NCBI GenBank assembly: GCA_964428485.1
Contig: CAYRYP010000009.1
Span: 1 to 28,350 of the forward strand
Direction of reading: 5' to 3'
Length of the DNA: 28,350 bases
Source of the DNA: CAZPAN01 sp964428485
Lineage (GTDB): Bacteria > Actinomycetota > Coriobacteriia > Coriobacteriales > CADBOM01
The number at the start of each line of letters is the position of its first letter. Positions within the stretch are counted from its first letter, which is position 1. The translations under genes and the position numbers were made by a program. The notes beneath the pieces were generated by a model. It was not told the DNA's origin, ran no database searches, and was given only the letters and a program-made list of their open reading frames with translations. Shown here one piece after another: positions 7,926 to 15,080 of the stretch.

Positions 7926-8788
7926 GCCCTCTCCTCCTTGGCTTCCATGCACTTCCCAATAGATCGGAACTTCTCGAAGCGATGCGCGACTACCTCGTCC
8001 GGCTCCATGACGGCCAGCCTGACGATCTCATCGGCCAGAGCATCGTCAATCTTCGAGACGATGTCCGGACAGGGCATCTTAAGAGGCTCGGAGCCCTCGT
8101 AGATTATCTTGTCGGCGATGCCAAACTGCATGATGTCGTAGGAGGTCAGCTTCATTACGCCCGCCGCCTCGCGACTGCGCGAGGAGTCCTTCCAGAGGAT
8201 GGAGGCGAAGCCCTCCGGTGAGAGGATCGAGTAGATCGCGTTCTCCAACATGATGATCGAGTTGGCCACGCCCAGCGCGAGCGCACCGCCACTTCCGCCC
8301 TCGCCCACAAACAGAGCGATAACGGGAACCTTGAGCGTGCTGAACAGCTCGATGGAACGTGCGATGGCCTCGCCCTGCCCCTTCGCCTCAGCCTCGATGC
8401 CGGGGTAGGCACCCGGCGTGTCCACGATGGTGATGATGGGACGCCCGAACTTTTCCGCCTGACGCGCGAGACGCTGGGCCTTGCGATAGCCCTGCGGGTT
8501 GGGCATGCCGAAGTTATATCTGATGTTGTCCTCCAGCGTCTTACCCTTGCACTGCGCGATCACAGTGACGGGCACGTCGTGGAAGTATGCGACTCCACCC
8601 TTGATGCTCGCGTCATCGGCGTCGAGCCTGTCGCCGTGCATCTCCATGAAGCCATGGAACAGCGTCTCTATCCAATAGTCGGCGTTGGGGCGCTCGGGAG
8701 CGCGGGCCAACTCGACCCTCTTGGCCGGGGAGGTTGAAAGGTGGCCGATGAAGTCCCTGATTCCCGATTGCAGGTTCTCGAACACCAT
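7922..8788 (-). CDS. accA: Acetyl-CoA carboxylase carboxyltransferase subunit alpha
   Basis: AccA and AccD together form the carboxyltransferase that moves CO2 from carboxybiotin to acetyl-CoA. The 288-residue crotonase-fold protein contains IVDTPGAYPGIEAEAKGQGEAI and FVGEGGSGGALALGVAN, the hallmark glycine-rich acyl-CoA and biotin-binding segments, and YSILSPEGFASILWKD. Length is slightly below the ~320 of E. coli AccA, mostly at the N-terminus. Its ATG directly abuts the accD stop, and its GAGGAGG ribosome site lies within the last accD codons, so translation is likely coupled. Confidence 0.97.
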   Translation of the reverse strand: MVFENLQSGIRDFIGHLSTSPAKRVELARAPERPNADYWIETLFHGFMEMHGDRLDADDASIKGGVAYFHDVPVTVIAQCKGKTLEDNIRYNFGMPNPQGYRKAQRLARQAEKFGRPIITIVDTPGAYPGIEAEAKGQGEAIARSIELFSTLKVPVIALFVGEGGSGGALALGVANSIIMLENAIYSILSPEGFASILWKDSSRSREAAGVMKLTSYDIMQFGIADKIIYEGSEPLKMPCPDIVSKIDDALADEIVRLAVMEPDEVVAHRFEKFRSIGKCMEAKEERA

Positions 8789-9664
8789 CTACTTCCTCCT
8801 CATGTGCATCTTCAGAAGCATGGATATCTCGGATTTCATGTCGTGTCTGTCCACGATCCTGTCGACGAAGCCATGCTCGAGCAGGTACTCCGCACGCTGG
8901 AAGCCCTCCGGGAGGGTCTGGCGAATCGTCTGTTCGATGACCCTGGGGCCGGCAAATCCGATAAGCGCCTTGGGCTCGGCAAGTATGATGTCGCCGAGAC
9001 TCGCGAAACTTGCGGTAACTCCGCCGGTAGTGGGGTCGGTGAAGACGGATATGAAAAGAAGCCCCGCCTCATCGTGCCTAGCGACGGCAGCGGAGGTCTT
9101 GGCCATCTGCATGAGCGAGAAGATCCCCTCCTGCATGCGCGCCCCGCCGCTCGCGCTGAATATGATGAGTGGCAGGCGGTCGGTGGTGGCGCGCTCTATA
9201 GCGCGGGTGATCTTCTCTCCAACCGCGACACCCATGCTCCCCATCATGAAGCGGCTGTCGAGCACGGCCACGACGCAACGTGTGCCGTCGATGGCCCCCA
9301 CCACGCAGCGAACGGCCTCGGACATCCCCGACTTCTCCGCGTTGGACTCGAGCTTCTTCGCGTAGCCGGGAAAGTTGAGCGGGTTGTCACCGACAAGGCG
9401 TGGGTCGATCTCCTCCCAGCCGTCGTCAAGCAAGCTCTCGAGCCTGGCATCGGAGGGCATCTTGAGATGATGCCCGCAGCCGGAGCAGGTATAGAGGTTG
9501 TCCGCAAGCACCTCGGGGGGAATCGAGATCTCACACTCGGGACACTTGACGTTGAGGCTCTCCTCGGCAGCTTTGCGCTCGGCCTCCGCCTGTATCTTGG
9601 GGCGAAGCTGCTTGAGCGCGTTCATGCGCCGGGCGTGCTTGGAGAACGGGTTGTTGGTTGCCAT
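8789..9664 (-). CDS. accD: Acetyl-CoA carboxylase carboxyltransferase subunit beta
   Basis: This is the zinc-containing partner of AccA. In the 291-residue product the zinc ribbon is intact: Cys41-x2-Cys44 and Cys60-x2-Cys63. It is followed by the crotonase-type carboxyltransferase core with FSASGGARMQEGIFSLMQMA and FTDPTTGGVTASFASLGD, both typical of AccD. An AGGTGAG site lies 6 bases before the ATG. The gene begins 3 bp after accC. Confidence 0.97.
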   Translation of the reverse strand: MATNNPFSKHARRMNALKQLRPKIQAEAERKAAEESLNVKCPECEISIPPEVLADNLYTCSGCGHHLKMPSDARLESLLDDGWEEIDPRLVGDNPLNFPGYAKKLESNAEKSGMSEAVRCVVGAIDGTRCVVAVLDSRFMMGSMGVAVGEKITRAIERATTDRLPLIIFSASGGARMQEGIFSLMQMAKTSAAVARHDEAGLLFISVFTDPTTGGVTASFASLGDIILAEPKALIGFAGPRVIEQTIRQTLPEGFQRAEYLLEHGFVDRIVDRHDMKSEISMLLKMHMRRK

Positions 9665-9667
9665 CCG

Positions 9668-11077
9668 CTACTCACCTGCACTTTCGGTGGATTTCTCCGC
9701 CTCGATGCGGTTGGCCTGCTCCTCAAGCGCGAGTATCTGTTCCAGACACTCGTCCATAAAACCGGTGTTGTAGTTGCCACGCAGAAACTTGCCGTGGAAG
9801 AGGATAAAGAGCTCGAACTCGAGATTGGTCTTGATCCCCTCGATGGTGGTCTCCTCGATACTGCGCCGCATCTTGCGGATCGCCTCGAGCCTGGTAGGGG
9901 CCCAGACGATGATCTTGGCAATCAGCGAGTCGTAGTAGGGGCTGACCTCGTAGTTGTTGTAGAGGATGGAGTCGACACGAGTGCCGTTGCCACTGGGCAG
10001 ATGCACGAGCCCGGTCTTGCCGGGAGAGGGCATAAAGTCGCGCGAGGGGTCCTCGGCGTTAATCCTGCACTCGATCGCATGGCCACGCGGCTGCAGTGAC
10101 TCCTGGGTAAACGAGAGCGGCAGTCCAGCCGCCACCCTTATCTGCTCGCGCACGAGATCGACCCCGTAGACCACCTCAGTGATCGGGTGCTCGACCTGAA
10201 TGCGCGTGTTCATCTCGATGAAGTAGTAGTTCCCGTCCTCGTCCATCACAAACTCGATTGTTCCGGCGTTGATGTAGCCGGCTGCACGGGCGGCCCTGAC
10301 GGCCACCTCGCCCATCTCCGCGCGGAGCTCGGGGGTGAGCCTGGTGCAGGGCGTCTCCTCCAGCATCTTCTGGTTCTTGCGCTGGATGGAGCAGTCTCTC
10401 TCACCAAGATGGACGATGTTGCCGCGGGTATCAGCCATGATCTGGAACTCGACGTGCTTGGGGTTGAGGATCAGCTTCTCCACGTACAGATCGCCGTTGC
10501 CGAAGCACGATATGGCCTCTGTGCGGGCCTGGTCGAACATCTCGTCGATCTCGCCGGAACCATACACACGGCGCATCCCACGCCCGCCGCCTCCGGCCGA
10601 GGCCTTGATGAGAACCGGGTAGCCGATCTCCTCGGCGATGCTGCGGGCCTCCTCTGCGCTGGATACGGTGGACTCCGAACCCGGCACCACCGGGACCCCG
10701 CTTGCCTGCATAAGCTCCCTTGCGGCGGCTTTAACGCCCATCTTGTCGATGACGTCCGCCGGGGGGCCTATGAACTTGATGCCAAACTCCTCGCACTTGC
10801 GCGCGAATTCAGCGTTCTCGGAGAGAAAGCCGTACCCAGGGTGTATCGCGTCGCACCCGGTTGCGAGAGCGGCGGAGATAATCTTGTTCATGTCCAGGTA
10901 GCTCTCGGCAGGAGAGGCCCCGCCTATGCATATCGCCTCGGTGGCAAAGGGGACATATATCTGGTTCTCGTCGGGTCTGGAGTAGACCGCGACGCTCTCT
11001 ATGCCCATCTCCATGCAGCAGCGGATGATCCGTTGCGCAATCTCGCCCCTATTCGCAACCAGTACTTTTCTGAACAC
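9668..11077 (-). CDS. accC: Acetyl-CoA carboxylase biotin carboxylase subunit
   Basis: AccC carboxylates the biotin on AccB using ATP and bicarbonate. The 469-residue ATP-grasp enzyme starts FRKVLVANRGEIAQRI, has HPGYGFLSEN (80-89), the ATP-lid loop ASAGGGGRGM (159-168) and the biotin/bicarbonate site EMNTRIQVEHPITE. The start is a GTG at 11077 with GAGGA 8 bases upstream, inside the last codons of accB. The final ~25 residues form a Glu/Ala-rich helix beyond the conserved core. Pyruvate carboxylase and propionyl-CoA carboxylase share this domain, but the free-standing subunit beside accB/accD/accA supports acetyl-CoA carboxylase. Confidence 0.97.
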   Translation of the reverse strand: MFRKVLVANRGEIAQRIIRCCMEMGIESVAVYSRPDENQIYVPFATEAICIGGASPAESYLDMNKIISAALATGCDAIHPGYGFLSENAEFARKCEEFGIKFIGPPADVIDKMGVKAAARELMQASGVPVVPGSESTVSSAEEARSIAEEIGYPVLIKASAGGGGRGMRRVYGSGEIDEMFDQARTEAISCFGNGDLYVEKLILNPKHVEFQIMADTRGNIVHLGERDCSIQRKNQKMLEETPCTRLTPELRAEMGEVAVRAARAAGYINAGTIEFVMDEDGNYYFIEMNTRIQVEHPITEVVYGVDLVREQIRVAAGLPLSFTQESLQPRGHAIECRINAEDPSRDFMPSPGKTGLVHLPSGNGTRVDSILYNNYEVSPYYDSLIAKIIVWAPTRLEAIRKMRRSIEETTIEGIKTNLEFELFILFHGKFLRGNYNTGFMDECLEQILALEEQANRIEAEKSTESAGE

Positions 11078-11078
11078 G

Positions 11079-11576
11079 CTAGTCTTCCTCGATCTTCATG
11101 AGAACCTCATCGCAGCCCACGGCCTCACCGTTGACGGCGCAGATCTCGACGATGGTTCCCGCGCACGGAGCCTTGACCTCGCTGATCATCTTCATGGCTT
11201 CCATGAGGCAGACGACATCACCCTCCTCAACGTGGTCGCCCACGGCCACGAAGGGCTTCTCGCCAGGAGCGGGGGCCTCGTAGAACACCCCGACAAGCGG
11301 CGAGACGATCTCGACCACGTCGTCGTCTGCGACGGCCTCCTGCGATACGGAGGCGGATATATCAGCTTGCGGCACGGGGACGGGGGCGGGAACCTGCGAG
11401 CCCATCATCGGAGCAGCAGGCTGAGCGAAGATCGGAACCTGCTGGACAATGGGCTGAGCCTCCTGTCCCATCGGCTTCTTCATCTTCAAGTAGGTGTCCC
11501 CGTCTTTGATCTCGAGGAACGAAAGCGGGGAGTCGTAGAACTCGCGGATAAGGTCGCGCATCTCCTCGTTGTTCAT
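11079..11576 (-). CDS. accB: Biotin carboxyl carrier protein AccB
   Basis: AccB carries the biotin that shuttles CO2 between AccC and the AccA/AccD transferase. The 165-residue protein has an N-terminal helical segment (1-35), a Pro/Ala/Gln-rich flexible linker (about 38-75) and a C-terminal biotinyl domain. Lys129 in LMEAMKMISE is the residue that a biotin ligase would modify. GGAGG lies 5 bases before the ATG. It is 1 bp from accC and 172 bp after acpP, the longest spacer in the cluster. Confidence 0.97.
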   Translation of the reverse strand: MNNEEMRDLIREFYDSPLSFLEIKDGDTYLKMKKPMGQEAQPIVQQVPIFAQPAAPMMGSQVPAPVPVPQADISASVSQEAVADDDVVEIVSPLVGVFYEAPAPGEKPFVAVGDHVEEGDVVCLMEAMKMISEVKAPCAGTIVEICAVNGEAVGCDEVLMKIEED

Positions 11577-11620
11577 CTATCCCTCCAAATCTTGAAAAAG
11601 CAAACGGCCCCGGACATCGC

Positions 11621-11731
11621 GCGCATGCTTGCGCTAGCCCCGTGCTCCCCAGCACCCATAAGGCAGGCATTCCGGAGGTTCAGCCGCAAAAGCGAGCGAC
11701 CGACGGGGTCAGGCATGCAAACTCGGATGCC
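11621..11731 (-). other. Acyl carrier-accB spacer with three stem-loops in series
   Basis: The 172-bp spacer (11577-11751) contains three perfect 5-bp stems. GGCAT/ATGCC pairs at 11712-11716 and 11727-11731; GTGCT/AGCAC at 11642-11646 and 11651-11655; GCGCA/TGCGC at 11621-11625 and 11630-11634. None has a T-tract, and no convincing promoter is visible. Such an arrangement could act as a processing or partial-termination point giving more acpP than acc mRNA. This is inference. Confidence 0.35.
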
Positions 11732-11751
11732 GGGACCACCCAAAATCGTCT

Positions 11752-11979
11752 TTACTGATGATCCTCGATGTACTCGACGATGTCACCGACGGTCTTCATC
11801 TGCTGCATGTCCTCGTCGGGAATGGAGATGTCAAAAGCATCCTCGAAGGCCATGTTCAGCTCGACCGCGTCGAGAGAGTCTGCACCAAGATCATCGGCAA
11901 GGGAGGCCTCCATGGTGACCTCGTCGGCATCGCAGCTGATGGTGTCAACAATGACGTCCCTGACCTTATCGAAAACCAT
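11752..11979 (-). CDS. acpP: Acyl carrier protein
   Basis: ACP carries growing acyl chains on a 4'-phosphopantetheine arm. The acidic 75-residue protein has the DSL attachment motif in DDLGADSLDAVEL, with Ser35 as the modified residue, followed by the recognition helix and IPDEDMQQMKTVGDIVEYI typical of type II fatty acid ACPs. AAGGAGA lies 6 bases upstream of the ATG. It is first in the cluster and has its own promoter, consistent with the high amounts of ACP cells need. Confidence 0.98.
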   Translation of the reverse strand: MVFDKVRDVIVDTISCDADEVTMEASLADDLGADSLDAVELNMAFEDAFDISIPDEDMQQMKTVGDIVEYIEDHQ

Positions 11980-12000
11980 TTGTATCTCCTTCGCATGCTC

Positions 12001-12018
12001 CCAGGACCCCTGGCCTGG
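12001..12018 (-). other. Small hairpin in the acpP leader
   Basis: CCAGG (12001-12005) can pair with CCTGG at 12009-12013, or alternatively with the repeat of CCTGG at 12014-12018. It lies in the ~100-nt leader just upstream of the acpP ribosome site, so it could modulate translation. No known riboswitch or regulator site is recognised. Confidence 0.2.
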
Positions 12019-12087
12019 TCGCGGTCATGGGGCCGCGCATCCGTGCTAGACCCCTGTGAAAACTTGGAAAGCTACTCCAAAGATGAA

Positions 12088-12116
12088 ATAGTATCGGTAC
12101 ATCAAACCAGTTTCAA
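12088..12116 (-). promoter_or_regulatory. Sigma70-like promoter of the acpP-acc-fab cluster
   Basis: On the minus strand TTGAAA (12111-12116, -35, 5 of 6 consensus) and TACTAT (12088-12093, -10, 4 of 6) are separated by exactly 17 bp. The start point would be near 12081, giving a leader of about 100 nt. It is the best promoter in the window and lies in the divergent region between acpP and xth. No FapR-type or FabT-type operator was recognised. Confidence 0.65.
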
Positions 12117-12221
12117 CCCAACATAACACAGACATCCGCTCACAGCCGCGATGTAGTGCGCTGGGGGACGCGGCGAGTATTGTTGTCCACGAAGACTCTG
12201 GCCACCCCGTGGGAGGAAGAC

Positions 12222-13007
12222 ATGCGATTCGCCTCATGGAACGTCAACGGCTTGCGCGCCGCGATCAAAAAGGGATTCGGGGACGCGTTTTTAGAACTGA
12301 ACGCCGACGTGGTCGCGCTTCAGGAGACCAAGCTGCAGCAGGGGCAGGTGGAGCTCGACCTCCCGGGCTACTTCGACAACTGGAGCTATGCGGAGAAGAA
12401 AGGCTACTCCGGCACGGCAGTCTTTTCGAGAGTGAAGCCGTTGCGCGTGCTCCACGGCCTGGGAGTCGAGGAGCTCGACCACGAGGGGCGCATCTGTGCT
12501 GTGGAGTTCCCGGAACTGTGGCTCGTGAACGTCTACACCCCCAACGCTCAGGACGGGCTTGCCCGCATCGACTTTCGCATGCGATGGGACGACGCCTTCC
12601 GCGAGTTCTGCAAGGGTCTCGAGGAGGGAACACTGCCTGAGGGTCCCGGCCTAGCAGACCCAAAGCCTGTGGTCATGTGCGGCGACTTCAACGTCGCTCA
12701 CCAGGAGATCGACCTGAAGAACCCGGGTCCCAACAGGGGAAACGCCGGCTTCTCCGACGAGGAGCGCACCAAGTTCACCGAGCTTCTAGCCGCGGGATTC
12801 ACCGACACCTTCCGACACCTGCATCCGGACGCCACCGGGATGTACTCGTGGTGGAGCTACCGCTTCAACGCGCGCAAGAACAACGCGGGATGGCGCATCG
12901 ACTACTTCCTCGTCAGCGACTCCATCACCAACAAGGTAGAGTCCGCCGGCATCAGAAGCGACATTTTCGGCTCCGACCACTGCCCAGTGACACTCGAGCT
13001 CTCCTAG
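12222..13007 (+). CDS. xth: Exodeoxyribonuclease III / AP endonuclease
   Basis: This enzyme cuts DNA at abasic sites and degrades 3' ends during base excision repair. The 261-residue EEP-fold protein has WNVNGLR (6-12), LQETK with metal-binding Glu35, NVYTPN (Tyr105), GDFNVAH (Asp155, Asn157), GWRIDYFLVS and the terminal GSDHCP (Asp252, His253). GGAGG lies 6 bases upstream of the ATG at 12222; the frame is open 22 codons further, but those codons have no homology-like character. It diverges from acpP and converges on the next gene with 18 bp between stops. Confidence 0.96.
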   Translation: MRFASWNVNGLRAAIKKGFGDAFLELNADVVALQETKLQQGQVELDLPGYFDNWSYAEKKGYSGTAVFSRVKPLRVLHGLGVEELDHEGRICAVEFPELWLVNVYTPNAQDGLARIDFRMRWDDAFREFCKGLEEGTLPEGPGLADPKPVVMCGDFNVAHQEIDLKNPGPNRGNAGFSDEERTKFTELLAAGFTDTFRHLHPDATGMYSWWSYRFNARKNNAGWRIDYFLVSDSITNKVESAGIRSDIFGSDHCPVTLELS

Positions 13008-13011
13008 ATGC

Positions 13012-13021
13012 AGCGGCCGCT
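13012..13021. other. Ten-base perfect palindrome between convergent genes
   Basis: AGCGGCCGCT lies in the 18-bp gap between the xth stop and the stop of the convergent membrane-protein gene. It is self-complementary and could make a tight hairpin in either transcript, but no T-tract accompanies it, so terminator function is only a guess. Confidence 0.2.
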
Positions 13022-13025
13022 ATGC

Positions 13026-14912
13026 TTAGACCTCGCTAGTCCCCTGCGAGGCATCGTCATCGGTTGTCGCTGTTTCGGTGTCCGTGCTGTCGGCTGGCGC
13101 GGTCTGAAGGTCGTCCCCTGACCCTATAGCGGTGACTGTGCAAACCTGACTGCCCTCGTAGAACTGGAGGGTGATCGTGTCGCCGGTCTTGTAGGCCACT
13201 ATCCCCACTATCGAGACCGGGCAGTCGAAGACCCTGTCGTCACCCTCGAGCGTAAGGTAGAACCTGGTGCTGCCGTCCACAACCACCTGGTACATCGTGC
13301 TGATCGTACCCGTGATCTCGGTTGATCCGGAGCTGCTGGTTGTGGAGTCGACGACCCCGTTGGACGCTAGCAGCGCCATGTAGTTCTGCTGCGTCTCCTC
13401 GATGGTGTCCCCAACCGCAACGTTCTGGTAGCGCTGGATATCGAGCATCGCGTACATCTTCACCAAACCGCCGCTGTCCTTGAGCGACATGAAATATGTA
13501 GGTTGCCCGCTGATGTTGATGAGCAGCGGGAACGTCGAGGTGTAGCGGAGGTTCTGCACCTGCCCCTCGGCAGACGTCATGGCCGATTCCTCCGTTGCGC
13601 CCGCTACCGAGTAGAAGTGCGATTCCGAGGTGCGCTGGTTGATCAGCACAAAGCCAATGATGGAGTCGTCGCCGGTGGCGGAGGTCACGCCGGTGTAGAG
13701 CCAGACGGCGTCGTCCTTGACGATGTAGTTGTAGCCAGACTCCTCGCCCGTCTGCGTTGTCTGCTTGACACCCTCCTGACCAAGCCACGAGTTCCACCAT
13801 CCGTTGAGGTAGAGGCCGCTCCAGTTGTACTGCTCGATCAAAAGGTCGGCGGGGTATACCCTGTCGACCCAATCGGGCACCTCGGAGACCGGCAGATCCA
13901 AACACTCGCCGGTCGATGCGTTACAGAGCACCACGCGCGAGATGGTGGTGCCGCCGAACAATCCGATCGTGCGGTCTTGGACCGGGCAGATCCACCAGGG
14001 GTTTCCATCCTCGTCGATCTCGAACGACTTCTGGTCGAACATGTAGAAGGGGTACTTCAGCTGTACGTAACGATCGACGTTGTTGATGAACGGGTCGGAC
14101 TCCGAGATACGTATCGGGTTCTCGAGACGCACTATCTCGGTGTCCTGTGTGGTCATGTCGACGAGCACATAGGCCGGGATGCCTTCGCTCTGGTTGGTGA
14201 ACCACTTGACGATGTCGGCGTAGTTTAGCGGGCTCACGCGCACGGGGCGGCCCTGGTAGTTGATCTGGCTGTAGATGTCGGAGATCTCGAACTGGCTAAC
14301 GTAGTCGGAGATCGATCCCATGACGCGGTTTCCGAGGATGCTCGCCGTGTCTCGGTCGATGACCGGGATGGTGCTGTAGTCGACCTCGGGAATGTCTGTG
14401 GCGAAGTCGCGATCGGTAGTCTCAAGCACCGAGGCGTACTTCTCAGCATTGCCGGGGAAGAAGGTTGCCGAGGAGAGCGCGCCTAAAACGCCCACGAGCG
14501 CGATCACGACGGGGATCCAGGAGAGACGCTTCATACGAATGGCCTTGCCGTCGTCCTGTGGGTGCTTGTCGGTGCCCGTGCGATAGGCCGTCATGTATCC
14601 ACGCAGTATCAAAAACGATGGCAGCAAAATGAAGATTCCCACGAAGATCCACAGCTCTTGGGATCGGATGTTCAGCGCGGGATGGAACCACCAGTAGAGG
14701 AACAGAACGACTACGATGGCGATGATGATCCAGAGCGCCTTCTTGGGCTTGCTCTTGGACCTCCACCAGTTCCCGATTTCGTTGAATCCGTTTCCGCTTC
14801 CGGAACTACTCTTGCCGGACTTCTTTGAGTCGCCCTCTCCGCCAAAACCGAAGGAGTTGCTGAAACTGCTGAACGGGTTCTCGCCCTTACCCCAGGGGTT
14901 CGATTGCTTCAT
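13026..14912 (-). CDS. Unrecognised envelope protein with three membrane helices and a large extracytoplasmic domain
   Basis: I do not recognise the family. From the ATG at 14912 the protein has 628 residues. There is a Gly/Ser/Phe-rich disordered leader with a basic patch (1-58), then three hydrophobic helices at about 59-76, 87-108 and 131-152. About 450 residues follow that look extracytoplasmic: rich in Tyr, Trp, Thr and Asp, with repeated beta-strand-like stretches. A likely small beta-barrel (EITGTISTMYQVVVDG...) precedes a Ser/Thr/Asp-rich tail. No catalytic motif stands out. The frame is open to 15005, but a consensus -10 element at 14979-14984 lies between, so the later start is right if that promoter is real. 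Its ribosome site is weak. Monocistronic. Confidence 0.8.
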   Translation of the reverse strand: MKQSNPWGKGENPFSSFSNSFGFGGEGDSKKSGKSSSGSGNGFNEIGNWWRSKSKPKKALWIIIAIVVVLFLYWWFHPALNIRSQELWIFVGIFILLPSFLILRGYMTAYRTGTDKHPQDDGKAIRMKRLSWIPVVIALVGVLGALSSATFFPGNAEKYASVLETTDRDFATDIPEVDYSTIPVIDRDTASILGNRVMGSISDYVSQFEISDIYSQINYQGRPVRVSPLNYADIVKWFTNQSEGIPAYVLVDMTTQDTEIVRLENPIRISESDPFINNVDRYVQLKYPFYMFDQKSFEIDEDGNPWWICPVQDRTIGLFGGTTISRVVLCNASTGECLDLPVSEVPDWVDRVYPADLLIEQYNWSGLYLNGWWNSWLGQEGVKQTTQTGEESGYNYIVKDDAVWLYTGVTSATGDDSIIGFVLINQRTSESHFYSVAGATEESAMTSAEGQVQNLRYTSTFPLLINISGQPTYFMSLKDSGGLVKMYAMLDIQRYQNVAVGDTIEETQQNYMALLASNGVVDSTTSSSGSTEITGTISTMYQVVVDGSTRFYLTLEGDDRVFDCPVSIVGIVAYKTGDTITLQFYEGSQVCTVTAIGSGDDLQTAPADSTDTETATTDDDASQGTSEV

Positions 14913-14978
14913 GTTTTTCTTTACCTCTCGTGAACCGGGCGCACCTTGGCCGGACGCTTCCTTGATGATATGGCCTGA

Positions 14979-14984
14979 ATTATA
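14979..14984 (-). promoter_or_regulatory. Consensus -10 element for the envelope-protein gene
   Basis: A perfect TATAAT is read on the minus strand 67 bases before the ATG at 14912. No good -35 hexamer lies 16-18 bp upstream (a TTGCAT is only 10 bp away), so the call rests mainly on the -10 and its position. Confidence 0.45.
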
Positions 14985-15040
14985 CAGATTCGCTATGCAA
15001 CCCACTCCCCTTCGATGCTCAGTTGCAAACCCTCTTGTGT

Positions 15041-15060
15041 GCTATCGTTTCCAAGATAGC
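15041..15060 (+). promoter_or_regulatory. Inverted repeat in the leader of the MetRS-like gene
   Basis: GCTATC (15041-15046) and GATAGC (15055-15060) form a perfect 6-bp inverted repeat around 8 bases, ending about 10 bases before the ribosome site. It could be a repressor operator or an RNA hairpin. A TTGCAA at 15023-15028 is the nearest -35-like hexamer, but it has no well-spaced -10. The region does not look like a T-box (no long leader). Confidence 0.35.
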
Positions 15061-15080
15061 GACAAAGTCAGGAGGATCTT

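Noticed and set aside
8741..10099. A 452-codon open frame on the plus strand
   Set aside because: It is antisense to accA, accD and accC, with no ribosome site or recognisable domain; a codon-bias shadow.
10187..11101. A 304-codon open frame on the plus strand
   Set aside because: It is antisense to the conserved core of accC and has no independent evidence.
12120..12221. Promoter for xth
   Set aside because: A TATTGT at 12178-12183 could be a -10, but no -35 lies at a suitable distance, so I do not call it.
14913..15005. N-terminal extension of the envelope protein to 15005
   Set aside because: A consensus -10 sits inside the extension, and the extra residues are not signal-like or helix-forming.
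15006..15080. T-box riboswitch before the synthetase-like gene
   Set aside because: The gap between the two divergent frames is too short, and no specifier loop, T-box sequence or terminator/antiterminator pair is visible.
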